Position numbers and translations under genes: made by a program. Positions 35,559 through 46,150 of a stretch of DNA of 64,000 nt are shown one piece after another (position 1 is the stretch's first letter; the number at the start of each line of letters is the position of its first letter). Source of the DNA: Theropithecus gelada (taxonomy: Eukaryota > Chordata > Mammalia > Primates > Cercopithecidae). Location of the stretch: positions 160,868,793 through 160,932,792 of the forward strand of contig NC_037673.1 in assembly GCF_003255815.1 (NCBI RefSeq), written 5' to 3'. The notes under the pieces are model-generated. The model saw only the letters and a list, made by a program, of their open reading frames with translations, was not told where the DNA came from and did no database searches.

Positions 35559-36354
35559 GTTTTTTTTTCTTCTTTTCTTTTCTTTTTTTTTTTTAGTGAA
35601 ATAAAAATAAATATTACTTATGATCTAACCCTGCCCAATTCCAATCATTGAGAGATCACTTGGGAAGAGATAGTAGACATACTTCCAGAGGTTCCCATCA
35701 AGTTTCAGATTGAGTAGGAATCTTGTTTAAACACCTCTCAAGTTATTTGTCAGTCTTAGCTTCAAATAATAGGTAGTGATGCTCACAAGCTAGCCGTTTG
35801 GTATCGAATTTTTCCGTCGACTTCATTAAGCACCACAGTTTGCCACTCTGAGATTTTCCTCACCAGGAGACTTTTCAAAATTCTTCTCCTCATCCTTTCC
35901 CTATTCTTGGTTGCCCGGGCAGTAAAATCATAATCCTATCTTTTACAACATCACAGTCCGATAACAGCATGAACACACTCAGAGGATTCTTGCTCTCATT
36001 AAGCTTTTAATTTCTTTATTGACTTTAATTAAATTTGAGAGGCTTTTTCAATAATAAGAAAGAAACATGTTTGTATGTTGAATTAATAGCTTTGTATTAG
36101 CCAGACTGTAGATGATATTTGGAAAGGAATAAGCTTTTCTCTTATCCTAGAGGCACAAACATGAAGTTCTTCATTTCTGAATTTCTTACTATTAAAGAGA
36201 TGGACATTCTACCATATGAGCCACAATAAAAATTGCATTCCTTTCTTGACAAAGTCTGAGAAGACAGTGACTCTCAGATGAAACTTTCTAAACGATATTT
36301 CAACTGATTTTCTTGGTATAAATTAGATTGAAGAGTATCTATATTTTTATAATG
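35559..36354. other. Unassigned sequence
   Basis: No repeat or gene recognised; moderate GC at 35680-35950. Confidence 0.5.
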
Positions 36355-36685
36355 CAATGAAGATATTTATTAATTTAATTAATAAATATTTTTGAGCACC
36401 TCCAACGTGGTAGGTCTTCTTCTAGAAAATGAACAGCACATTAGTGCTTACGAAAGAAATCTATGTGCTCTCAGAGAGTCTGTATTATATTTACAGAGAT
36501 AAACAATAAACAGATAAACTGATTTAGGTAATAACACATTTTCAAATAGGTTTATGAATTATGAAAAAAATTAAGCAGGATTTCATGATGGAGTGACTAA
36601 TGGGATGTAGGTGGAGACAGTAAGAGAGGGTGGTCACAAAAGGTTTCTTTAAGTAATAAATAAGCCAAAAGAATCATTAATTTGT
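36355..36685 (-). mobile_element. L2 3'-end fragment
   Basis: AATAAATATTTTTGAGCACC, GTAGGTCTTCTTCTAGAAAATG, CAGAGATAAACAATAAACAG and GGTGGTCACAAAAGG follow the antisense L2 3' UTR. Its outermost end forms the 27-bp palindrome 36363-36389. Confidence 0.65.
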
Positions 36686-37004
36686 TAGAGTCATTTCTCA
36701 AGTTTTGGTAAACTGATTAAATCTGCATGTTGATTTTGAGTAGCATACAGACATTTGTTATTAAAACTAAATAGAAGAAATGAAAGGTTATTTCAAATAA
36801 CAGATCGTTTTAAAATTTTCCTAAAAGAATCAAATTCAAATAAGTTTACTTATTATTTGAAGTGTTTGAAAGAATTAGAGCCTCACTATAAAGGGGAAAA
36901 ATGAAACAGATCAAAATGCCCCAGTCCTGAGATTTGCTCCACAGTAGATGATCTTCTGTAGTTCCACCATTCACCATGGTTGACACTAGTCACATGTGCG
37001 CTTT
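36686..37004. other. Unassigned spacer
   Basis: AT-rich; nothing recognised. Confidence 0.4.
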
Positions 37005-38085
37005 AACAAACATAGACAAATGAGACTTAATTACAGTAAAAAGTTTCTGTACAGCAAAAGAAATAATCAACAGAGTGAACAGACAACTTACAGAATGAGA
37101 AAAAAATATTCGCAAGTTATGCATCCCACGAGGGACTAATATCCAGAATGTGCAAGGAACTCAAGCAACCCAGCACCAACAAATATAAATAAATAACCCC
37201 ATAAAAAGTGGTCAAAAGCACATGAATAGACATATGTCTAAAGAAGACCTACAAATGACCAACAAGCATATGAAAAAGAAAAGTTCAACTTCACTAATCA
37301 TTAGAGAAACACAAATTAAAACCACAATGAGACACTATCTCATGCTAGTCAGAATGGCTATTACTAAAAAGTAAACAAAACAAAACAAAACCCAAAAAAC
37401 AGATGTTGGTGAGAAAGTAGACCAAAAGAACACTTACACGTTGTTGGTAGGAGTGTAAATTAGTATGACCTCTATGCAAAACAGTATGGAGATTTCTCAG
37501 ACAATTAAAAATAGAACAACCATTTGATCCAGCAATCCCCCTCCTGGTATCCACCCAAAGGAGGAGAAATCATTGTATTAAAAAAAAAATCTGCACTAGT
37601 ATGTTTCTCTCAGTACTATTTACAATAGCAAACATATATGGAATCAACCTAAGTGTCCCTCAGGGGGTGATGGGATAAAGGAAATGTGGTAAATATATAC
37701 AATGAAATACTACTCAGCCATAAAAAAGAATGCAGTCACATCTTTTGCAACAGCATGAATGAAACAGGAGGCCATTATCTTAAGTGAAATAACTCAAAAA
37801 CAGAAAGCCAAATACTGCATGTTCTTATTGATAAGCAGCAGCTAAATAATGTGTACACATAAACATCGAGTGTGAAGTAGAAGACATTGACTGCTAGGAA
37901 GAGTGAGAAGGCAAGGAGGGAGGCGAGGCCTGAAAAAATTACTTAATGGGTACAACGAGCATTGTTCAGGTGATGGTTACACTAAACTTCCAGGCTTTAC
38001 CACTATGTGATATATTCATGTAACACATTCATTTAAACCCCTTAAATTGCACTTGAACCCCTTAAGTGTACACACACACACACAC
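37005..38085 (+). mobile_element. L1MA-type 3' end (ORF2 end and 3' UTR)
   Basis: TTCTGTACAGCAAAAGAAAT, GGGACTAATATCCAGAATG, CATTAGAGAAACACAAATTA, AACCATTTGATCCAGCAATC and GCCATAAAAAAGAATG run in order. The 3' UTR with TGATGGTTACACTAAAC and CACTATGTGATATATTCATG is typical of L1MA. It ends with an ACACAC repeat at 38068-38083. Truncated at its 5' side. Confidence 0.88.
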
Positions 38086-38677
38086 GAAGGAAACAAGTCT
38101 AGATGACATTGAGATATGCTGTAATTGTAACACAAATATTGTCTTTCAAAAGCTTAGTATAACACAAAATTAAAATATTTAATTTTCTAAATTATAGGTG
38201 GAAATTATATTTTGACATATTAGGTTAGATTAGGTATATTTTGATATTAATTTCACCTATTTCTTTTTTCCTTTTTGAAATGTGGCTAAAAATTTTAAAA
38301 TTCTTTCTGCAACTCTTGCTTGGGATTCATATTGTATTTCTGTTCGTCAGCACTATGGAATTGCCAATGCCCCCTTAAATGTATTGTATAGAATTTACAA
38401 CCTAGTTGTTTAAATACATAAAATGCTCATGAAAGATGATATGTTTTCACATTTAGATGAGAAAATCCAAATAGAAGTTACTGAAGACAAAATAATACTG
38501 AGATTATATGATGTTGAAACTATTATCTATAAATGTTTGGGAATGGCATGCTAACACAAAATAATCATTGAAATCTGGCAATTTTTGCTTTCTGTTAGAG
38601 AAAAGAAGATTTTGATTTGTTGGCAAACTTGGAATATCATCTAGAACAACGAACTATATACTAAGTTTAGCAGGTAA
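38086..38677. other. Unassigned AT-rich sequence
   Basis: Nothing recognised. Confidence 0.5.
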
Positions 38678-38978
38678 TTTTTTTTTTTTTTTTTTTGAGA
38701 TAGAATTTCACTCTTGTTGCCCAGGCTGGAGAAAAATGGCCCGATCTCGGCTCATGGCAACCTCTGCCTCCCAGGTTCAAGTGATTCTCCTGCCTCAGCC
38801 TCCTGAGTAGCTAGAATTACAGACATGCACCACCATGCCTGGCTAATTTTGTATTTTTAGTAGAGACGGGGTTTTTCCATGTTGGTCAGGCTGGTCTTGA
38901 ACTCCTGACCTCAGGTGATCCGTCTGCCTTGGCCTCCCAAAGTGCTGAGATTACAGGCGTGAGCCACTGTGCCCGGCT
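38678..38978 (-). mobile_element. AluS-type SINE, full length
   Basis: T19 tail, inverted arms to GCCACTGTGCCCGGCT. Flanking AGCAGGT occurs on both sides, a short target-site duplication. Confidence 0.92.
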
Positions 38979-39448
38979 GAGCAGGTGGTTTGTTTTTTGT
39001 TTTTTTTTTTCTTGACTACTATGTGGAACCTGCACTTAAACTTATCTATCTTTTTAGGGACCACCCTTGGGCTAAGTTTTACCTTTCATGAGTGAAATTA
39101 TTATAATCAAAAATTGTAGTGATCTTTTTATTGAGATCCAGAAACCTTTGCTCAAATAACTTGGTCTAAGGAAGTCAACCAGCGATACAGATTGGCAGAA
39201 ACACATTCTTTAGGCTGAAAGAGTTCTGATGAAAAAGAGGTTACCTTCTGTTGTTATTTTCATTGGATTGCTTGTTTGTTTTAAACAGCCCTTTCCCACA
39301 CATAGAGGCATGTTTTAAAGGCAGAAATACTTAGACGTAAAGCCTTAAAAGAGTGACAGGGATACCAGTTCACAATTACCAGTTTAGTACACGCAGAAAA
39401 CACAAATCTGGTTTTGCTGAAGTCCTCAAATACTTTCAGCTTCTAAAT
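38979..39448. other. Unassigned sequence
   Basis: Nothing recognised. Confidence 0.5.
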
Positions 39449-39460
39449 AGAGTACTTGGC

Positions 39461-39770
39461 CGGCCGGGCGCCGTGGCTCACGCCTGTAATCCCAGCACTT
39501 TGGCAGGCCGAGGCGGGCTAATCACGAGGTCAGCAGATTGAGACCATCCTGGCTATCACGGTGAAACCCCGTCTCTACTAAAAATACAAAAAATTAAAAC
39601 AAATTAGCCGGGCGTGGTGGCGGGCACCTGTAGTCCCAGCTACTCAGGAGGCTGAGGCAGGAGAATGACACGAACCCGGGAGGCGGAGCTTGCAGTCAGC
39701 CCAGATCACGGGCCACTGCACTCCAGCCTGGGCGACAGAGCCAGACTCCGTCTCAAAAAAAAAAAAAAAA
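39461..39770 (+). mobile_element. AluY-type SINE, young
   Basis: GGCCGGGCGCCGTGGCTCACGCC head with CpGs kept, diagnostic Y text (ATCACGAGGTCAGCAGATTG, GAACCCGGGAGGCGGAGCTT) and a pure 19-A tail. It is flanked by the perfect 12-bp duplication AGAGTACTTGGC at 39449-39460 and 39771-39782. About ten bases of A-rich sequence are inserted in the central linker (AAAATTAAAACAAATTAGCC). Confidence 0.94.
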
Positions 39771-39782
39771 AGAGTACTTGGC

Positions 39783-40029
39783 ATGACAGAATACTATAAT
39801 ACTTTCTCCTTACAATATTCTTACTTACAATATTCTAAATATTGTTTAGAATTTCTGAATGGTAATCTTGCTGGCTAAGTGGTGTCCTTTTTAACAATGA
39901 GTAATTGGTTATTTGATAATAGGCTTTTGTGTTAGAGGTCTCTCTTGAAGGATTATCTATTTTTCACTCCATGCTTATATGAATATTTGTTCATGCTGAT
40001 ACAGCATATCTGTAATCTTTCCATAGTAA
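39783..40029. other. Unassigned spacer
   Basis: Contains a near-tandem CTTACAATATTCT pair near 39809-39832; otherwise nothing recognised. Confidence 0.4.
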
Positions 40030-40560
40030 TTACTATTACTGCATAATAATCACTCCAGTATTCAGTGGGTTAGAACAGCAATTATGTTACACTCACTAAT
40101 TCTGCAGGTTAAGAATGTGGAAAGGTCACAGCAGAAATAGATTTTCTCTGTTCAGTGATAGGGTCTCATCTGAAGAAACTCAGCATTTGAGGGCGAGTGA
40201 CCAGTATCACCTGTAAGTATCTTCCCAAATCACTGAGCAATGCATTCCAGCTGTCAAATTTAAACTAAACGTGGACTTTGGATGGTAGATCTGCATGTAG
40301 TTTCTTCATGTGTCTTGGGCTTCCAAAGAGCATGGCTTCCTTATATGACAATTCAGTGTTCTAGTGAGTAAGACAGAAGCTACATTAAATTTTATGACCT
40401 AGCCTCAGAAATGACACAATGTCACTTGCACCTAATCTTTTTAGTCACAAGCAAATCACAAGCCCACTGGTATTCAGGGGCGAGAGGTAACATGGACTCT
40501 ACTTTTTCTTGATGAAATGTCAAAGAATTTGCAGACATTTTTTAAGGCCATCTCACAATG
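40030..40560 (-). mobile_element. Diverged MLT1-type MaLR LTR
   Basis: The order TTACTGCATAATAATCACTCC, AGTGGGTTAGAACAGCAA, CTCACTAATTCTGCAGGTTA, TTTTATGACCTAGCCTCAGA, ACACAATGTCACTTGCACC and TGTCAAAGAATTTGCAGACAT is that of an old mammalian LTR read antisense. Class is likely ERVL-MaLR; subfamily not resolved. Confidence 0.5.
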
Positions 40561-41019
40561 GGGGAAAAAAATCTTTCTGCAGAATGAGTCTTGAAAGACA
40601 ATTATAGAATTGTAAAGGTAGATACTAAAGGAACTGCTAGTTTTCTGGTAGCCTAATGTTGATAATTATGTGATTTATATTACTGGAGATTAGAGGTGAT
40701 AGGAAAAGAACTGAATGTTATTTATCCTCATAAAGAAAAGTTATTTGATCCATTTAGAAATTAGTGAATACCCAATTTTCTAGAAACTTGAAAAGAGAAT
40801 TTGGAATTTAAGCTTTCAGCATCAAATCTTTTTTGCTGTCACTGTTAACTTTCTGTTAGTCCTGAAAATAAATGCATTAGTTTTTGAGTTTTATTCTTTT
40901 TATTATTTTTGAGTAAGTAACCTAAGTATAAATTTTTATTGAAAATTAGACCCTGGTGAATGAGACTGCAATCTTTAGGGAATCATTATTTCTTTCATTA
41001 GTTAAGCTTTTATCGTTGA
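40561..41019. other. Unassigned sequence
   Basis: AT-rich; nothing recognised. Confidence 0.5.
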
Positions 41020-41366
41020 TTTTAGTATTACTTATTTGCTTACTTTAAAATCAGTCACTGTCCTAAATGTGGATGAATATATGATGACCAAAATTTTGTG
41101 TGTCCATCAGTTACTCTTATATACATATAAAATACATGTCTAGGTTATCCTTCAGAATATTCCAGAGTACAATGATGTGGCCTCTGCTCTTAGGGAAATT
41201 ACATTCTTAGGACAAAAACCACAAACAATACATAAGGACACAAATACAAAATAATAGTAGGCAGTCGTAAGTTCTGTGGTCAAAGAAAATGGGATAAAAG
41301 TAAAATAAGGCGAAGCAATCATAAGTTTTGTGGTCAAAGAAAAATAGGAGAAAAGAAAAATAAGGT
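41020..41366 (-). mobile_element. Weak L2 3' UTR-like remnant with a local duplication
   Basis: CACTGTCCTAAATGTGGATG, CTCTGCTCTTAGGGAAATTAC and CAAACAATACATAAGGACAC resemble the antisense L2 3' UTR. The right part is a 54-base tandem duplication (41261-41366). Confidence 0.4.
41261..41366. repeat. 54-bp tandem duplication
   Basis: Units 41261-41314 and 41315-41366 share GTAAGTTCTGTGGTCAAAG or ATAAGTTTTGTGGTCAAAG and end in AAAATAAGG. They are about 80-85% alike by eye, so the duplication predates the adjacent AluY insertion. Confidence 0.75.
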
Positions 41367-41654
41367 GGCCAGGCACGGTGGCTCACGCCTGTAATCCTGG
41401 CACTTTGGGAGGCTGAGGCGGGCGGATCACAAGATCAGGAGATAGAGGCCATCCTGGCTAACACGGGGAAACACTGTGTCTACTAAAAATACAAAAAAAA
41501 AAAAAAAAGCCAGGCTTGGTGGCGGGCGCCTGTAGTCCCAGCTACTTGGGAGGCTGAGGCAGCAGAATGGCGTGAACCCGGGAGGTGGAGCTTGCAGTGA
41601 GCCGAGACCGCGCCACTGCACTCCAGCCTGGGCGACAGAGTGAGACTACGTCTC

Positions 41655-41682
<28 letters not shown>
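41367..41682 (+). mobile_element. AluY-type SINE with a long A tail
   Basis: Y-type head and body (GATCACAAGATCAGGAGATA, GGAGGTGGAGCTTGCAGTG), an expanded A16 central linker and a 27-A tail. AAAATAAGGT precedes and follows it, giving a target-site duplication. Confidence 0.92.
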
Positions 41683-41686
<4 letters not shown>

Positions 41687-42009
41687 ATAAGGTGATGTGA
41701 TAGGGCTGAAGATGAAGGTAGGAGCTTACTTTCAGAGAAGAGCTCAATGGAATTATAATATCCAAACAGGGGCCTAAATAGCAGGACAAGTATAGTTTTT
41801 TGAAACTCTGGATTTTCAGAGTTGATGGTGACTGTTGGGAGTACTGCAGTCTTCACATTAGCCACTTTTTTGAGTGTCTAAATTTCAGTCTCATAGAGCA
41901 AGTTGGTGTTGCTAAAACATAAAATGACTTCACTTTGCCATTAACTTAGCACGTGTTCTCTTTGCCTAGCATGAACTTCTCCTTTTCAGTCAGAAAAACA
42001 CACAAATAC
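41683..42009. other. Unassigned sequence
   Basis: Possibly the continuation of the L2-like tract at its left end; otherwise nothing recognised. Confidence 0.4.
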
Positions 42010-42290
42010 ATAATAAACAAACCCCATAGCCCCCAGACTCTTCCTGTTTAAGATTCAACTCAATTCTAAACTTGCCTTTTGCCTTTTCTCACCTTCCCAA
42101 ACAGTGACTTTTCCCTCTATCTTTTCAGAATGTTTTACCACTTACTATAGTATATCAGTGGTATTGTCTTAATATTTCCTATTTATTATTCTTACTAAAT
42201 GGTGAGCTTGACTGAAGCAACTGTTTTATTTTTGTGTACGTTTACATCTATGTCAGTGCTCCTTGCATAATAAACTTAAAAAATGCTTCT
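42010..42290 (+). mobile_element. L2 3'-end fragment
   Basis: TAAGATTCAACTCAATTCTAA, AATGGTGAGCTTGACTGAAG and TGTCAGTGCTCCTTGCATAAT follow the L2 sense 3' end. Confidence 0.55.
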
Positions 42291-43085
42291 TTAATATAGC
42301 TTTGACTCTCCAAACCAAATTATTTTGTATCAAGAGATTGCTGTTTGATACTAAATATTTCCGAGAGACTTCATTCAATTGTATTTGACCACATGTTTTG
42401 TGTCTCTACCAATCCATGGGAGGTGACATTATGAAAACTTCCCCAATAACTCCCCTAGCACAATTGTAAAACCTGAAAGATGATTTAATGAATTGACTGT
42501 GTTTTTGGTCAGTGATGAAAAACAACCCCTGAATGAGATGATTGATATTTATTGTATGGGATTTGCAGCCTTTCAAACACATTCTACCAACTAATCACCT
42601 CCTGGTAAGTAGAAATGTGCTTTCAGTGCCCTGATTCTATTCATTCTTTGGTAATTGTAGATTAGCTTGTCTATTAAGAACTACGGGAAAAAATTACAGT
42701 GGTGAGAAAGTCATACATGTGCATTCTCATTCAAGAAAAAAACAAAGAGAAGAAACATATTGCCCCACCTTGTTTGCATGAAACCCTAGCATCTGGTGTT
42801 TCTCTATTTATCTGCTCCCTCTTTGCCTACCTTGGTTTTTCTTTTCTTTTTTCTTTTTATTTTTTTCTGTGTAACTATGGTTTTTACCTAAAGTTTAAAC
42901 TTTTTATTATTATTTTCTCTTTAAATTCTTCCTAGTTAATAACATTATTATTAACTTTAGAAGAGCAGTGGTGATAGGAATGATTGATAACTAGACTATC
43001 AACTTTCAGAAGAAACTTCCAAGTATATATAATGTTTGACATAGCCTTTATTTCTACACATCTACTACCTGTAAAGTAACGTTTT
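42291..43085. other. Unassigned AT-rich sequence
   Basis: Nothing recognised; short chance frames only. Confidence 0.5.
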
Positions 43086-43100
43086 AAAATACCTGTATAT

Positions 43101-43396
43101 GGCTGGGGTGTGGTGGCTCACACCTGTAATCCCAGCAGTTTGGGAGCTTGAGGTGGGCAGATTGCGTGAGCCCAGGAGTTGGAGCCCAGCCTGGACAAAA
43201 TAGACCTCTCTCTACAAAAAGTACAAAAAATTAGTTGGGTGTGGTGGCACAAGTCTGTAGTCCCTGCTACTCAGGAGGCTGAGGTGGGAGGATTGCCTGA
43301 GCCCAGGAGATGGTGGTTGCAGTGAACTGAGATCACCTCACTGTACTCCAGCCTGGGTAACAGAATAAGATGCTGTCTTTAAAAAAAAAAAAAAAA
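43101..43396 (+). mobile_element. Old AluJ/S SINE
   Basis: From GGCTGGGGTGTGGTGGCTC to GATGCTGTCTTTAAAAAA. Flanks AAAATACCTGTA (43086-43097) and AAAATACCAGTA (43397-43408) are the target-site duplication. Confidence 0.9.
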
Positions 43397-44565
43397 AAAA
43401 TACCAGTACGGACTTTAATCTCCTATATTATTCATCTCTCTAAGATGCCATATAAGTTTCCAGCATATACCCTGTGTTTTATAAGGGTAGTCTCCTGACT
43501 GGTCCCTGATGATGTGGTCCTGATATCTTAATTTTTGTGACCAGTTCCTATTTGCTCTTATTCCCTTTATACAGTGGTGCTTACCTACCTTATAATTTCA
43601 AATTCTACCTCTATGAATCATTACCTCAGCCTTCATAAACACTTCTATTTTTCTTACTATAGCAAATAAGAACTTGATCAAATAAAATTATTATATCCCA
43701 TTGAGATACTTAAATATTACAGATATTATTATATCCCTTAGAGATATTTAAATATTTTAGTGATATTGAAAATTCCTCAAAAAATAGGCCATTAAAACTT
43801 AAAATATTTATGTAATATACTGTGCTGTATATAACAGATATATAATAAAACCTTGTGGCAGATTGATTTTCAGGAGAAAATAGTTTCATTAAACAAGTTG
43901 GTAAACCAAAATACAAATAAAGAAGCTGATTGTTCACATGTCCTCATAAATTGTTCTTATATTAAAATTCAGTCCTATTCCACTTCAGCTTTGCAGAGAC
44001 GCTGAGTTCCTATAGTCCCACCAAAGCCTGTATGAAGTCAATAGGTTTTACAAAAAGTAAAGTTCGAATAAATTAATCTTGGATTAGGAACTGTATTCAA
44101 AGAATGGATTCAGTGCAGAACCTTTAGACTGAAGAGCAGCTCTTTGAGAGGTTGTTAATAACACAATGAAGATGGTAGCATAATTCTTGTTGAGTTGATG
44201 ACCTTAATTAGGTGTTGACACATGCATTCAATTAAATTTAGTAATTTACTGAATTACTGATCATCAGCCTAGAAACTCTTATTTCAGCTAATAGAGAGTT
44301 CTAAACTTAGCACACTTATAATAGGACTTATGTGGAATGCCACAATTTTTTCTTAGGAAACCAAGAGGGTAAAATGAATGATGTCCTTTCTTTTTATCAG
44401 TCAACATTTTTTTAACTGTCAACATATAATCATCTAGTGCATCTTAAATAGAAGACTTTGTTAACATATAAATCTTATGGCACTTAAATGAAAATAAAAT
44501 TTATGTAACTTTCAACCAAGAAAAATGCTCTAGGTAATAAATGGAAAATAACTGGATATCAAGTG

Positions 44566-44568
<3 letters not shown>

Positions 44569-44601
<33 letters not shown>
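44569..44601 (-). repeat. Isolated T33 homopolymer
   Basis: Thirty-three uninterrupted T bases with no Alu or L1 body beside them. On the minus strand it would be an A tail following unassigned sequence, so a truncated retrocopy is possible. Confidence 0.7.
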
Positions 44602-44605
<4 letters not shown>

Positions 44606-44732
44606 AATATAGGCACTGTCCTTGTCCAGGAGGAAAAGGTTCTTTCAGTAAAATTTTGTGGCTGATATAAAGTCACATCACTGAAGCAACTGAAACAAAG
44701 CAATTGAAGCAAAGGTTCAAATACACAAGTGG

Positions 44733-44764
44733 GAGAGAGAGATAGAAAGAGAGAGAAAGAAAAG
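44733..44764. repeat. GA-rich simple repeat
   Basis: GAGAGAGA, GAAAGAGAGAG and AAAGAAAAG units. Confidence 0.7.
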
Positions 44765-45689
44765 ACTTAGAATACCTTAGCCACCATAAAAGAAAAAAAT
44801 TCTAAGTGGTAATAATTAGCTGAGATAGACATTTATTAGAAAGTGTCAGAAAAATGTTTAAAACCATTGATTAAAAATTACCTAAAAGTCTGTTTTGACA
44901 AATTATAGTTGCAGATAGATATTTATGCAATTAATAATTTAAATCAAATGCATGGAAGTAACATCTCAACACAGACTAGCATAAATAATGATGATACCCA
45001 GAGTAACAGAATAGAACAAAGAAGATGATACAAAGATATTTGGTCCTGATAGATCAGCCAGAAACATTCCTTAGAAAGACCTGCATAAGGACTGCCAATG
45101 TTTATGGAATTGAAAAGTTACATCCAAAACCCATTGCTTGTTATTAATTTCTAAATAATTATGCTTAAATAAATAACATGATAAATTAAATGCAGTGTCT
45201 TGTTATGTACTTCTGTTATTCTTGGTCAAATGAATTGCATTATGATAAAATTCATTTCTAAATAATCCATCCAATCATTAAACTAAAAGGATATCTGAAC
45301 AGGGTAACCACTTTTCTTCTTTCTGTTACTATTACAATTCAAGTGAGGAAGTCAGGTTAGTAGGATCTTTAGCAGAATTTTTCCTCAGTAAAAATTGTTT
45401 TTGTTCCTGTGCATTACAGTTTTACTTACAATAGCATAGCAGAATATAGGGAGGTCAGTGCTAACTGAAAGATGCAGTGTTCCCTGTAATTAAATTAAAT
45501 CTTATCAGAGATATAAAAATAAGCATCTTTAAAACATACTAAATAATTTAAGCACATATATTATTAAATGCCAATTTGTACAGTTTTCATTTCTATGGAC
45601 AATCTGAAGTAAGAATGATCATGGCTAGGTGTGTCGGTTAAGTGAAAATACACTTTCATATGTTGTTGCATAGCACAACAAATTCAATC

Positions 45690-46150
45690 CAAAGTGGTTT
45701 AAACAAAAGGGAAAAATAATTGCAGGTAACTGAGACTTCCGACAACACAGATGAACTTCCTAGCTGCTTGATTCAAAGGATCAAACAGTGCCCGTCTTGA
45801 TCCAGTTTTTATCTCCAAATCTTGGTTCTGTTTTTTACTAGCTCCATTCGTAGACAGACTTTCTTTTTGTGTTTGCAAGGTGGCTCCACTAGTCCAATAC
45901 TGTGAGAAAAGAAGACATCTCAGCATGAGAAATCTCCACAAAAGCACCGGATGTCTACTTGGTTCTGATGAGTTCATATGTACATCCAAGAGCCAATCAC
46001 TGGGGCCAGAAAAGTGTGAGGCTCTCATCAGCCAGACTTGAGTCACACGCCAGCCTTGGCCCTGTGAATGAAGCCAGTTTCATGGGAGTCACATGTACTT
46101 AGCAGAGGGGAGGAATATTTCCCAATATGAAAATCAACAACTAAAAGCAC
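45690..46150. mobile_element. Ancient interspersed repeat, family not named
   Basis: GGTTTAAACAAAAGGGAAA, GGTAACTGAGACTTCCGACA, CCAATCACTGGGGCCAGAAA and TGAGTCACACGCCAGCC resemble a well-known old primate-wide repeat containing the 'GGTCACATGCC...AGCCAATCACTG...GGCCAG' text. I recognise the pattern but not the family. A 115-codon minus-strand frame (45699-46046) lies inside and is not a gene. Confidence 0.35.

Larger units (their letters stand above)
43409..45689. other. Unassigned sequence with two simple repeats
   Basis: About 2.3 kb, AT-rich. Holds a T33 run (44569-44601) and a GA-rich stretch (44733-44764). No gene or named repeat. Confidence 0.45.

Noticed and set aside
45699..46046. 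115-codon minus-strand open frame
   Set aside because: Falls in an ancient repeat-like block and shows no domain.
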